The notes under the pieces: generated by a model
Databases searched by the model: none
The model's input: the letters and a program-made list of their open reading frames with translations, nothing else
What the model was told of the DNA's origin: nothing
Program-made: the position numbers and the translations under genes
Assembly: GCF_016801865.2 (NCBI RefSeq)
Contig: NC_068939.1
Coordinates: 152,210,378-152,274,377 of the forward strand
Source: Culex pipiens pallens
Taxonomy: Eukaryota > Arthropoda > Insecta > Diptera > Culicidae
Direction: 5' to 3'
Length of the DNA: 64,000 nt
Part shown: piece by piece, positions 12,460-23,888 of the stretch
Layout: every line of letters starts with the position of its first letter
Position numbering within the stretch: position 1 is the first letter of the stretch

Positions 12460-13330
12460 CTATCACTTGTCACTTTCCTCAGGTTCAAAACCGCAAAAAC
12501 CTCAACAAAAACTATGCAGAAGGCATTTTGCTCACTTTCTAATCATTATCGACCGGAGTGGCGGTGGTGACAAAAAAAATCATTAGCGTGCGGTCCATTG
12601 CTTACATGTCCAACAGACGTACACACACAATGTACTATGCAAACGCTGTGCAACTTGGCGGTGGCATCATTTTTTTCGAGTAATGTTTGTCAACACGTTA
12701 CTGTCGCCCAGATAGATCGTTAGACGGGCAAAGTAAACGACGCGACACTTTGCGGTTTTTGCGCGACCTCAGCAGGAAGATTGCGGTTTTACCTTGGGTT
12801 TTGCTTTACCTCAAGATGCAGGTCTTCAAGTGGTGATGATGCTTTGAAGGTGTTTCTAAGTAAGGTTTGCTGGAGAATTTGGTAAAATTCGAAAGACTAC
12901 TTCAATAGTGTTGCAAATAGCTCCAACTACAACAGCACAGGAATCACCTGCTGATCGGATATAACACCCGGCAACATCAACGCTGCTGCAAATGACGGAA
13001 GCAAACAAAGAGAGGAAAAGAGAACGTCACACTTTTCAGAAAACAAACAGCTCAATATCTGCAAATTCCAGCGCGACGACAGTCTGCTGTTCCGTCCTCG
13101 TCGTCATTGGATCATTTATCAATACGGGAATAAATCAAGCTGACGGAGATGAAGCTGAAGAAGAGTCTACAAGCATTGGTGGAGGTGGAGTTGGTGGTCC
13201 AGAGGTGGAGACGGAAGCAAAACACGGATGTCGCACATCTTCACCGTATTCATTTGAAGCAGGCAAAAAACACTTGTGCCCATAATGTGAAGTTATTTTC
13301 TTCCTACTCTCGCGGACGACGATGTGACAG
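12460..13330. other. GC-richer non-repetitive segment, function unknown
   Basis: More complex sequence than its flanks. An ATG frame at 12992-13285 (97 codons, Gly- and Glu-rich centre) is open but has no recognisable domain, and an overlapping frame is equally open. Could be a regulatory region, a 5'UTR or an unknown small exon. I do not call a gene. Confidence 0.3.
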
Positions 13331-14160
13331 ATGATGTTATTTATGCAAAATACTTAAGCGAAGAAGAGACTGTCACTTTGGCTCGAGGTGTTTAAGTACT
13401 TCAAAGTGGGTAATTGAGTCCAACGGTGGGAGTAATGAGCTACCGGCTTTTGTTTAAGAAATTGACTAATTTAAATATTTTTAAAATTTAAAAAACCTTA
13501 TTTTAACATCCCATCGATTGCCACTTTGTTTTAATTCCTGAACCGATCCAGTCCAATCCACTGTCTTTCAAGTCAATTAATTCAGCTCAAGTTTTTTGTT
13601 CGCGTTCAAATTGCGCGCTGATTGCGTAAAAGCTTTAGTAGAGGCAACGGAGTACACCATCTGGGACATACACTTGGGCACGCGTGAAGATGATGATGAT
13701 GTTATTGATGGCGTTGCGGTGGTGGTATCCGAATATTTAGGACAAAATTAATCTTCATGTCATCGGATTGCGTGTGTTTGCGTAATCGAGGTAAAGAGGG
13801 ACAAACATTTCATGGGACACGCGCGCATATTTGAGCTTGAACGCGATATTTGTCGTAAAGTAGTCGGTTTATTTTGCTCGTGTGTTTGGTATTCTGTACG
13901 GCATTTTTACTAAAAGGAAGAGGAAATAATTGTTTTTTTTTAATAATCATGGCTAAAGAATTTCATGAAGTGTTCGCTCAAAATAAAACAAATAAATAAA
14001 TTTAAAATCATGTTTAAACTGAAAAGTTGTGTAAATTGTTCATCTATCTTCCATCTATCGTCTTATATATATAAAAAATTTCGACGGTTTTGTTCGAACG
14101 CGAATCAGTTCAACACAGAACGTCGGATCGAGGTGCTCTTTGTTGCGTTGGGTTCGTATA

Positions 14161-15405
14161 CAGCAATTCCCCACGAAAACAGCATGGAAAAAAACAAAAG
14201 TGCTCGGATCGGGCTCAAAATTTTTCTGGGGGTTCCCTGGCCGAAATAATTAGACCCGTATTTTTTTGTTTGGCCATTAGGGTGACCTACGCCGTGTTAG
14301 GGTGGTCAGAAAAATTGCCATTTTCGTCGATTTTCGCAAAAACCACTTTTTTCGAAAAATCATATCTCCTCGCCATTTTAACCGATTTCATCTGTCTTAT
14401 ACGCAAATGAAAGGTGATAAGTTGGCCTTTCAAAGAAAAATAGTAAGAAGTTTCAAAAATCTAGCCTAACATATGAAAAGGGCGTATGAAACTTTAAAAT
14501 GCCGTTTTGACGGTGTCTGGACCAAAGAGCCTATGTCTGGAAATATTTTTATCGGATTCCCCGGACATTTTTACATAACATACTAAAAAATGGGAGGAGT
14601 TCATTAACAGGATTCCGAGATATGATTTTTTGAAAATAAAATCCGTGTTTTTCGACGCGCCTCGCGCAAAAACCGGAGAATGACGAAATTGGCAAAAAAT
14701 CAACTTTTTTCACTAAAACTGCGATAACTTTAAATTTTCAGCGATGACCTATAGATGTTTGGGTACCAACATTTTTGTAATTAAAAGACGCAACTTTTGG
14801 TACCCAAACATCTATAGGTCATCGCTGAAAATTTAAAGTTATCGCAGTTTTAGTGAAAAAAGTTGATTTTTTGCCAATTTCGTCATTCTCCGGTTTTTGC
14901 GCGCGGCGCGTCGAAAAACACGGATTTTATTTTCAAAAAATCATATCTCGGAATCCTGTTAATGAACTCCTCCCATTTTTTAGTATGTTATGTAAAAATG
15001 TCCGGGGAATCCGATAAAAATATTTCCAGACATAAGCTCTTTGGTCCAGACACCGTCAAAACGGCATTTTAAAGTTTCATACGCCCTTTTCATATGTTAG
15101 GCTAGATTTTTGAAACTTCTTACTATTTTTCTTTGAAAGGCCAACTTATCACCTTTCATTTGCGTATAAGACAGATGAAATCGGTTAAAATGGCGAGGAG
15201 ATATGATTTTTCGAAAAAAGTGGTTTTTGCGAAAATCGACGAAAATGGCAATTTTTCTGACCACCCTAACACGGCGTAGGTCACCCTAATGGCCAAACAA
15301 AAAAATACGGGTCTAATTATTTCGGCCAGGGAACCCCCAGAAAAATTTTGAGCCCGATCCGAGCACTTTTGTTTTTTTCCATGCTGTTTTCGTGGGGAAT
15401 TGCTG
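14161..15405. mobile_element. 1,245-bp foldback element with about 610-bp arms
   Basis: Left arm 14161-14769 and right arm 14796-15405 are reverse complements with only a few mismatches, for example near 14530/15032 and 14660/14905. They flank a 26-bp spacer. The termini are CAGCAATTCCCCACG and its complement. TATA lies on both outer sides (14157-14160 and 15406-15409), consistent with a TATA or TA target duplication. The near identity of the arms gives two identical-looking 69-codon frames on opposite strands (14494-14703, 14863-15072) with no known domain. Superfamily unresolved. Confidence 0.85.
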
Positions 15406-15749
15406 TATAAGTCCAAGGAAGGTTCTTACGCTAAAAAGTAACAACTTTGGCAACTCTGGAACCGATTCCAGAAAATCTGCAGATTGTATGGGAAAAGTTA
15501 AGTAAAAACAAATTTTGATCATAGGAGGCTGAACAAGCAAAAAAGTTGAAAACGTCAACAAACGAAAAAAGGCAGAACGACGTTTATCGGGTAAGGCTTG
15601 TAAATATCATAAACGAAGAGCGATTTATGAACACTCTAAATATTTTTTAGTCATTTGTTTGTTTGCTAGAATATTTCTCAGCAGTTTGTAGTGTGATTTT
15701 AAATCCGATAAAGTATATATAAAATTATCGATTTTCTAATGATTTTTTT

Positions 15750-16031
15750 CAATACTTTTTTTTCGCAAAATCGCAATAACTCGTGATGTTTATAAGCAAA
15801 CCCCTTATGTTTAACTTTGTAGAACATTATTACACTGTTAAGGGGTAGAGTTTTTTTAAACTTTTTTAGTGTTTTTTTTTTATGAAAAATACGTTTTTTC
15901 GGAATTCTGATTACGCCATTAAATCAGGTGTCTAATTTTACATGAAAGTTCCTATGATACCAAATTTCTATCTCATCACCGTTTCAGGGTGCAAATTATT
16001 GAAAAACACCTCTTTTTTCGCATGTCACAAG
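15750..16031 (-). repeat. Family A copy 2, left half (inverted)
   Basis: Reverse-orientation match to family A: TAACTCGTGATGTTTATAAG, AAACCCCTTATG, and the tract near 15940 resembling the complement of 9930-9970. It ends at the 8-bp duplication GTCACAAG where the hAT element begins. Confidence 0.7.
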
Positions 16032-17477
16032 TAGAGGGTGACGACTCTCGAGATTTTCAATTTCCCGGGAATCGAGAGTTGAGTTTTGCCATTTCTCGGG
16101 AATTCCCGGGACCCGGGAATTTTTTTAACTAGCCAAAAGTGTCAATAACTCAAAAGAAAAGTAATAAAACGTTTCTTTTTAATGAATTCAGATACAATTA
16201 ATTCATACTAATCCAATAAAACGTTAATTTAAGTAACTTATTATTTTGAGGAACTATATCTTCATTTTGATTTTTTTCCTCAATCTACAAATACAAAATC
16301 GTTTCTTGAGCCTTTTGGGACTTAAAATTGCAGTTTAAAATGTTTACGAATCTTCATTCGCACTGAGTGATTTTTCAAAAGTTGCACAAACTTGTTGTTG
16401 AACTTGTTTATAGATTTTTTGAAAGTAAAAAAAAAATAACTAATATATAATTTTCCATCTATGCAATATAGCATTTTTGCAATATGATAAATAACGACCC
16501 AAAACAAAAACTTTACATAAGTTGATTTTTTCCCTCTTAAGGTCAACTTTAAATGGTCACAATTAGCGGACACTAACTTTACAAAGAATGCCTGATTATT
16601 ATTCTCAAAATTTAATTTAATATGCAAAACACAAAATGACTTATTGACATCAAAAAAGGAAATAACCTCGATACAGCGAAATTGACTTACTTAGAATTAA
16701 AAAAAAAAAACAAGATTATGAGTTTTGCTATGCTTGAGAGAGGATATGAAAATTAAAAAGTAAAAGTAAATCTTTCCCAGTTCCTGAGGGGAACACCCTT
16801 GAAGAGTATCGGGGCCGGCATTTACAAAGCGGATTCAGTGGCAGTTTCATTCTCAACTTAATGTTAACATGTTAAGGTTAATGTTAACATTCCATAGGTC
16901 GCCTCCCTAAGGTGTCGTGATAAGGTCCAGTTTGTGACGGTACACTACCTTCCCTTTACTAAGCAATCGAATCCAGAAGGGAAAGGATCACCAGTTGTGT
17001 TGGTCCGAGCCGGGATTTGAACCCCGATCTACCGCTTAGGAGGCGGAAGCGTTACCACTGGGCTACGTGGCTCGGTCATGAAAATTAAACTTATCTTGAA
17101 AAGGTTTTTCCTCTTAGAAATAATAAATATTTCATTCGTGGTTTTGTAACTGCTAAAAATGTTTCAAGGTTAATTTTGGGGTCCACATTTTTTGGTTACT
17201 CTCAATTATAGTTATTGAAATTTTTGAAAAGTTGAAATTTACACTTTTAGAATAAGAAGATTAGAGAAGCATTGGTTTATTCAAACTTGAAAATCGAACA
17301 TTGAACATCCAATGTTCTGAACAATTTCGAATTTTTCAAATGTTTTTTTCTGATTAAATTATTAATTTTGGTTCGATATTTATAAGAATAAAATTTCCCG
17401 GGAATCTCGACCAAATTTCCCGGGAATCAAGAGGTCCAAAAATGGCCGATTTCCCGGGAATTCCCAGTCACCCTCTA
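16032..17477. mobile_element. hAT-like non-autonomous element with 8-bp TSD
   Basis: 1,446 bp starting TAGAGGGTGAC and ending GTCACCCTCTA. It is flanked by an exact 8-bp duplication, GTCACAAG (16024-16031 and 17478-17485). Eight-bp duplications and short TIRs are the hAT signature. Subterminal regions are crowded with CCCGGGAATT words in both orientations. No transposase frame. It carries a SINE (16758-17077). Both halves of the interrupted family A repeat continue outside it. Confidence 0.85.
16758..17077 (-). mobile_element. tRNA-Arg-derived SINE with 12-bp TSD
   Basis: On the minus strand the 5' 76 bp (17077-17002) is a tRNA-like unit. It has an A box (TAGCCCAGTGG), a B box (GGTTCAAATCC) and an anticodon loop reading CTCCTAA, i.e. 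anticodon CCT (Arg). About 240 bp of unrelated body follows, ending in an AGTAAA-type tail. The exact 12-bp duplication ATGAAAATTAAA flanks it (16746-16757, 17078-17089). A 5'-truncated second copy is at 36731-37003. Transcription would be by RNA polymerase III from the internal boxes, with mobility depending on LINE enzymes. The culicine SINE Twin is also described as tRNA-Arg-related, but I cannot confirm identity. Confidence 0.88.
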
Positions 17478-17625
17478 GTCACAAGATATAAAAAAAAAAA
17501 AACGGACCTCGAATTCGTTTTCAGGAACAAAAGTTACCCCTAAGGACAAAGTTTCATAAAAATCGAAGAGGGGTCGGGGCGACTTTTCCCGATTTCGTGT
17601 AAGTTGGTAGAAAATTACCCATGTG
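17478..17625 (-). repeat. Family A copy 2, right half (inverted)
   Basis: Resumes after the hAT target duplication and contains AAGTTACCCCTAAGGACAAA and ATCGAAGAGGGGTCGGGGCG, the complement of the family A diagnostic words. It ends near GTAAGTTGGTAGAAAATTAC. Confidence 0.75.
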
Positions 17626-17964
17626 AGAAATAAAACTTAGAAAAAATATGATAATTAAAATTTAATAAAAATAATGTGTGTGGGATTTTGAGATTGTTCC
17701 TTCCAATTTTTTTAAAGATGTAATGGGCAAATTAAAAATAATCTTTCTAAAACATATTTGATGTACAAATCGACGATGTGTAGATTACATTTTGTGCAGA
17801 CTACCAAAAATGTAATGGAATTACATTGGAAGAAAGAATTATGGAAAATTATCATTTGTGATACAAATCGAAATGAAGGTAAAAAAGTAATGTAGTAATG
17901 TCCTTGAAAGTTCTCTTTTTGTTTTTTTTTTTTTATAAATTGAAACATATTATGTCCACGCAGC

Positions 17965-18075
17965 CACTTGAGGGAAAGGGGTGGTTTGACATGTAATCCA
18001 CGATTGTCTACATGGGGGGAAGAAAGGGATCAATTATTTTTGGGGGAAAAGCGTTCACGTGGTTTATGGATGGCT
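17965..18075. repeat. Decayed copy of the CCACGTGGTTTATGGATGG MITE
   Basis: Right edge CACGTGGTTTATGGATGG matches the terminal repeat of the intact element at 58132-58293. The left side is diverged. G-rich runs (GGGGGGAAG) correspond to the C-runs of that element. Confidence 0.5.
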
Positions 18076-18874
18076 CCGACAACAAAATACAAAAACATTA
18101 GGTCATCCTTCATCAATTTTAAGGAAAAAGTATCAAAAATACTTTACACAATATTTCAATGATTTTTTTTTTATTAAAATTTAAGTCTGGTAGTCTGGTT
18201 TAGTGGTAATAAAATTCAAAATTTTCAAAAAGTCTAAAAGTGCCCTTTTTGTTTAAAAATTGACTTTAAAAAATAATGATTTATGATTTAAGAAGTATTG
18301 CAATTTGCATCAAAAATAATAATATTTCAAGTAATAACTAAATAATTTATGTTTTGAAAGTATTACGAGACCGAAAATATCAAATAATTTTAATTGAAAA
18401 AATTGTTGACAAAATTCGATGTTACCATAAACGGGATGACACTGTAGCTTACAAACAATTGTTCATGGTTTTTCAATATATATTTTTTAATTTTATGCAA
18501 TAATTTTTGAGAGATTTTTAGACAGAGGTCGAGAAAAGAACTCAATATAAAATTTGCAATGGCCTTAGTGTTTTCTTAAGCAAATATTCGTATTAAATTT
18601 TTCATTGTCACTATTTTGAGTCTTTTATGTTATTTAAAAAATAATAATCCAACATAAAAAAAAATAAAACTGGGTTATTCCTCATGTTTGACTTTTAGAC
18701 TTTCGGAGAACTTAAATGAGCTTGTTTTCTAAGTACTTGATATGAGTCCTTTATTATGCAGAAGAAAAACACAAAATTTCTTGGCAATTTTTGATTAACA
18801 TTTGCTCTGTTTATTTAGGAAAATCCCGGATCAAATGTTTTCAACGTAACGAGGAATATTACCAGCAATTTTGC

Positions 18875-18993
18875 TAGAAACATCAGTAAAAGTCCCTTTG
18901 CAACCAAACTTCCAAACCATCACCATTTCAGGCTGCACATTATTGAAAAAGATGTTTTTTTTTTTTCGAATGGTCAAAAACGGAAGGGGTCGT
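18875..18993 (-). repeat. Family A fragment (copy 3)
   Basis: Inverted match to the family A middle: AAAAGTCCCTTTGCAACCAA, ACCATCACCATTTCAGGCTG and GAAGGGGTCGTAC. Both ends are lost. Confidence 0.6.
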
Positions 18994-19169
18994 ACACAGC
19001 AACTCGATAGTTAAAATAACTTTGCTTTTTAGCAGAATAATAAAAAATATCATTTACTTTATACGTTTGTCTGTCTCAACTTTTATTCACAATCCAATTA
19101 TTTTAATATGCTTTAGAACAATAAGAATGATTATACAAAGGCTCACATTCGGAAATACGAGTACAAATT

Positions 19170-20000
19170 TTGCTAATTTCTCAATACGACATTCAAATTA
19201 ATCTGTAGAAAGTGCACTCTACCAAAACGAATTACCATAAACACTTTAAGGTTGACAATCGTACAAAAAGATGACGGATGACGACTCCCCCCTTCCTTCT
19301 TTCTCTTCCGATCAACCATCGTTGGTGACACAAATGCGCGCGGCGGAGAAAACGCGAATCTGCGATGATGATCTCCACCGAGACGGCATGCCAAATGGGA
19401 AAATAATATTTGATTACGTGCGCTTCACGTGTGTGCGTTTGTTTGCGTGCTTTTGTTCCACTCTTTTACTTGTTTGAGCTTCCCCCGAGGGGTTCATCTC
19501 TGCAGCTGAATAAAAAAATAAACTCGAAAGGGAAGATCAACTTTTGTTTTGTTTCCCTTCCACCGTTGTTACTTCATGTCGCAAATATTTGAGTACAATC
19601 ATAATCCGCGTGAGTCCGCGTGTGTGTGTGTGTGTGGCACCGATTCGACATCGCGAGCAGTCGGATATCCTGGTTCCGACGATGACAGCAGCGGTGCCGG
19701 CGAGGGGTCCATCGATTGTGCTCATGCTGTGACCGCGATTATTGGCGATCGCCAACTTGGGCGAGATTTTTTTTTTGTTATCCTCAATATTTTGGCGCGG
19801 CGGAATTTCAACGATGTTGCTATTTTTGGGTATCAACGAGTGAGTAAACCTAACGAGGAGAGCTTTTTTCGGAAGCTCGTAAAATTTTACTGCAAAATCA
19901 TCAACTTGTTGTACATGGGGCGTGGAATCCGGCTCGAGTGGGGTATATTTTTATGCAAATTTTGCTGCTGAAAAAAGTTTTTTCGTTTGCTGTCATTTTA
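19170..20000. other. GC-richer segment with small GT microsatellite, no supported gene
   Basis: Contains a short TG run near 19620 and overlapping open frames of 60-140 codons on both strands. None shows a domain or coherent splice signals. Could be regulatory or UTR sequence. Confidence 0.3.
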
Positions 20001-20569
20001 AAGGAAGGAAACGAAATGGTGGGTGTGAATTTGAATTACTTTCATTTGGAGAGTAAACGGTAGTTTGTTCATGTAATTTTAATTCAAACTCTGCAGTTAT
20101 ATAAAATCCAAGAAATATAATAAATTTGAAACCCGTTTTCTGAATCTTTCTTAAAATAACTCCCCTTCATGACTCATGACTCCGGTGCGTGACTCTGCGT
20201 CAACGAAAATTGCGTCAACTTATAAGAGAGCACGCTCGCAAAATTGGTTGCAGGGACCTTAACTACCTGCCTCCAACTCCCAACTCCTTTTTCGTCGCAA
20301 CCATTGACTGCGAGCACAAAGATAATGTTCACTGCAGAACCTTTTCTTACTTTTCGTGAGCTGGAACAAAAAGCTGAGATTGGTTGCTTATTGAAAGAAG
20401 GATATAAAATTGACTTGAAAAACAAACTTTCGTTTAAAAAAATTCAAATTAAGTAGCTCAAAATATAGAAAAAAAAAATCAATTTTCTAGCTATTCACAA
20501 TGTTTTTGCAATTTGTAATTTTGTTTTTTATTATCTGGATAAAACCTGGTCCTTCGATTTCGTATGTCC

Positions 20570-20642
20570 AAATTTGCCATTTCCCATCATTAGTTTTTCC
20601 ATATCAGTCTACATACAAAATTGGGAGCTGTTCATACAAAAG
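20570..20642. repeat. Interspersed repeat family W, left part
   Basis: Word pattern CATCATTAGTTTTTCCATAT followed by CATACAAAATTGGGAGCTG. Related copies start near 37058 (CATCATTAGTTTGTCCATAT) and 36368. This copy is interrupted by the next element and resumes at 21321. Confidence 0.55.
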
Positions 20643-20644
20643 TA

Positions 20645-21318
20645 GGGGAAATATACCCTTTCTAATCAAACACCTATCTTCGTCATATGAACACGCAGGA
20701 TGAGAGGTTAACTGCTTAACGAAAGCCGCCATCAGTATCTTTTCATTTGCGTCAACGATTTCAATATAATAATCCCGAAACATGTAAATAATTAGCAAGC
20801 GCCATAAAAAAACAAACGCGCAAGTCTTTTGACGTTTCAATTTTGACGACCCATTCCAATCGAAGGCTGAAGAAAACCGTGGGAGCAGCGAAGGCAAATA
20901 AAGAACAAAAGGTGGCCACCAACACCACCAGCAGCGCCTGTTGGAGTGAGCCAGTGATGCCAGGATTTTTTGTATAAATTCTACTGTTCGTGAGTGTTCG
21001 CTTAAAATTTCATCAATTTTGGCAGCACTTAGCAGACCCAAATGAGCGCTGGAAGAAAAAAGAACTAAGCTGAAAATAAGACAATGGGCGTGGCCCAATG
21101 CACTCGACTGATTAGAATGCATTTGGGAATTTTTAATCAAATGTTTGTAAAAGGAATAGCATAACTTTTAATAAAAGTTTAAATAAACAGAAATGTTCAC
21201 AAAAAGTTGCTCCTCTCGTTGGTGTACTTGGTTTTAGTAAATTTCAAGGAACACTCCAGATTATCCAGCATCATTCAAACACGACCGCTTAATAGGCTTA
21301 AAATGGGTATATTTCCCC
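20645..21318. mobile_element. TA-flanked element, GGGGAAATATACCC termini
   Basis: 674 bp. Left end GGGGAAATATACCC; right end is the exact complement, GGGTATATTTCCCC. TA is present outside both ends (20643-20644, 21319-21320). It interrupts a family W repeat. A 178-codon minus frame runs through it, but it starts outside the element and shows no transposase motif, so I do not call it. Confidence 0.75.
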
Positions 21319-21794
21319 TACTATGAAAGCGTTTGAAAATCAGTATCTTGAGAAGAGATTTTCTGATCAATTTAATTTCTTCGGCAAAGTTGTAGGCAAT
21401 GATTAGGACTTTCCAGAAAAATATTGATAAATTCCCATTTTTTTATTTCTACTTTTATCATCTCCTTTTTTACCCTTTTTTAGTTTTTCAAAGGTGCCAA
21501 GCTATAGTTTTTTTCCGTTTTTTATCAGTTTTAATTGACCAAAAGTGCCAACTTTTCTTTTTTAACATTGTTGATCTGACCTGTGGTTGCCTTGTTTTAA
21601 AGTGCTGCCTGATGAGCTCTAATTTTTCAATCGACGGTATCTTTGATACAACTGATCCAATTTTCTATGAAAAAAAATTAAATATTTGGAAAAATCTTTT
21701 TGAAAAAATGCTTAAAAACTTTAAAATATAAAAAAAAATCACAATGCCAAAATATTAAATTTAAACTCTATTCACAATTTAGTAGCATTAAAAC

Positions 21795-22499
21795 AAAAAC
21801 GTTACTTAATCCACCCTTAGGTGGTTGGCGCCTTCCTCACATTTAACGGGTGCTATCCAAAATGCAAAATTGCGTAAATAACACTTAAGTGCTTATAACT
21901 TTTGATAGGGTTGTCAGATCTTCAATGGCTTGGACGCGCTAGAAAGGTCTTTTGAATAACTATTCAACGATAGGTCGCATGAGAGATCCGGACAACGTTT
22001 TCATCAACATATCTGAGATCCGGCCTCCAGAAAGCGTATAAATAGCACATAAGTGCTTATAACTTTTGATACAGTTGTCAGATCTTCAATGTCTTGGACG
22101 CGTTGGAAAGGTCTTTTAAATACCTTTCTGAAAATGTATAGCATGACGGGTTTTCTTACAAAAACCACCCTTTTTACAATCTTCCGGACTATTGTTAAAA
22201 TCGTTTTTTTAGCATAACTTTTGAAGTACTTAACTCAACTTTATAATTTTCAATAGCGACTTATGGGACCCCAAGACGGATCGAATGAGACCAAAACGGT
22301 CCAAATCGGTTCAGCCAGTGCCGAGATAATCGAGTGACAAGTTTTTGATCAACATCCCACCACACACACAGACATTTGCTCAGAATTTGATTCTGAGCCG
22401 ATAGGTATACATGACGGTGGGTCTAGGAGGTCTAATTGAGAAGTTCATTTTTCGAGTGATTTTATAGCCTTTCCTCAGTAACGTGAGGAAGGCAAAAAA
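21795..22499 (-). repeat. Interspersed repeat family R1 (GCCTTCCTCA element), copy 1
   Basis: One end reads AAAACGTTACTTAATCCACC, followed by an internal GGCGCCTTCCTCAC. The other end is GTGAGGAAGGCAAAAA. Similar 0.6-0.7 kb units occur at 42214-42550, 44223-44810 and 45699-46410, with a broken one at 36440-37975. Hallmarks inside are ATCCGGCCTCCAGAAAG and CAGACATTTGCTCAGAATTT. No ORF. The short inverted ends suggest a non-autonomous DNA transposon. Confidence 0.8.
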
Positions 22500-22550
22500 T
22501 CAATTTTCATGCTTAATAAAAACCTCTGGGCCACGAAATTTGGTTAAAAC

Positions 22551-23345
22551 TAGAGGTGGGCAAAAAAAGAGCGAGCCGCTCAAAGAGCCGGTTCACTGAA
22601 AAGAGCGAAAGAACCGTGGCTCACAAAAAAAGAACCGCGGTTCTTTTTTAAACTTCGGTCTTTTGAAAGAACCGGCTCAAGATGGCATGATTTTTGTTAT
22701 AAATATAATTTTATTGAATTTCAAATATTTTAATGCTATTTAAACATGAAAAAAACTTTTCACTTTACAACTGATTGTACATTAAAGTATTAACGGAATA
22801 CAAATTTGAGCATTTCAAATTGCATAATTTGTAAAATATTACCAAAAATCTACTGAATAGTTTAGAAATTTTGGAAAAAAATCCTTTTGTCCGATTAAAC
22901 TTTAACGTTTATAGACTTTATCGATTAAATCAGAATGTAGAAAAGAGTTCACAGAATGTTTTCTCCAAATAAAATATCAGCATTAGTTCAATTCTTGCAG
23001 AAATAAACGCAATTTTAAAATTAATAGCAATTTTTCCAATCCTAGATTTAAGTTTAGATGCCATTCAATTACTCTAATGTTTAGGTTCGAGTAGAAATCT
23101 TGACATAGAGACCGCCAAGACCTATGGTTTTCAAGGGCATCTTCTCGTTTTCAGTTTTAATTTTTTTATCAAATAATTTGTAAAAGTCTAATGTGAAATA
23201 ACTTATAAAATCACACGATTCTTAAAAAAAACCTTTTCATCCAAATTTTGAAAAAGAGCGAAAGAGCCGTTCAAAAGAGCGGCTCTTTTTAATGAGCGAA
23301 CTAAAATGAGCGGCTCCTAGAAAAGAGCGGTTTTGCCCACCTCTA
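22551..23345. mobile_element. hAT-like non-autonomous element with 8-bp TSD
   Basis: 795 bp beginning TAGAGGTGGGCAAAA and ending TTTTGCCCACCTCTA. It is flanked by an exact 8-bp duplication, GTTAAAAC (22543-22550, 23346-23353). Subterminal AGAGCGGCTC-type words occur in both orientations near the ends. The core is AT-rich without a transposase frame. Classic hAT structure; probably mobilised in trans. Confidence 0.88.
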
Positions 23346-23353
23346 GTTAAAAC

Positions 23354-23886
23354 CATAAAATGCCGCGAAATTATAAATAATCAAATGAACAATGCTCTTC
23401 CTCCTGTGTATCTAATTTTTATTTTTTGAATTAAAATACTTCACAACAATTTAATGGCCAATAATTTTCGAAGTTTGATGGATTTTATAACACATGTTGA
23501 ACACGCCAAAGTCAGGTCTCAACAGATTTTGTGAGCCAGTGCAGATTAGTACAACAGCACAAGAACAGACAGCATAACACATACAACAACAAAACAGAAC
23601 ATCCAGTGAGTGCCTGGAGTTCTGAGGTCAGAATTAAGTAGCTTTGGCCAGCAGGAACCGACTAGCGGTTGGTCATTGCTCTGCGAACCATACTAATGAC
23701 CAGTTCAGACCTTTTCAGACACAGTTTTCACTAAAATAAGTGTTTACAGTCCACTTTTAGTCCGTCCAAATAACTGACCGCGAATAAACCTGACGACTTT
23801 GAGAATAAATGTTTTCTGTTTAACCTGCGAGTTCTGAAATCAAATGAAAGATCCGATTTTGCAAGGCACCGGGAATCTGACGCTAG
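23354..23886. other. Intergenic sequence, nothing assigned
   Basis: Moderately complex DNA (for example CAGCAGGAACCGACTAGCGG) without a recognisable coding frame, RNA gene or element ends. Confidence 0.4.
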
Positions 23887-23888
23887 TA

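Noticed and set aside
12992..13285. 97-codon ATG-initiated ORF
   Set aside because: No domain, and a second overlapping frame is open. Insufficient for a gene call without transcripts.
14494..15072. Two identical 69-codon ORFs on opposite strands
   Set aside because: They are the two arms of the palindrome at 14161-15405, not duplicated genes. No known domain.
17002..17077. Functional tRNA-Arg(CCT) gene on the minus strand
   Set aside because: The fold is good, but it is the head of a 320-bp SINE with a 12-bp target duplication and a second truncated copy in the window.
19549..19971. 140-codon + ORF
   Set aside because: Includes a GT microsatellite, has overlapping open frames on both strands and no domain.
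20604..21140. 178-codon minus ORF
   Set aside because: Extends from a family W repeat into a TIR element, with no transposase motif.
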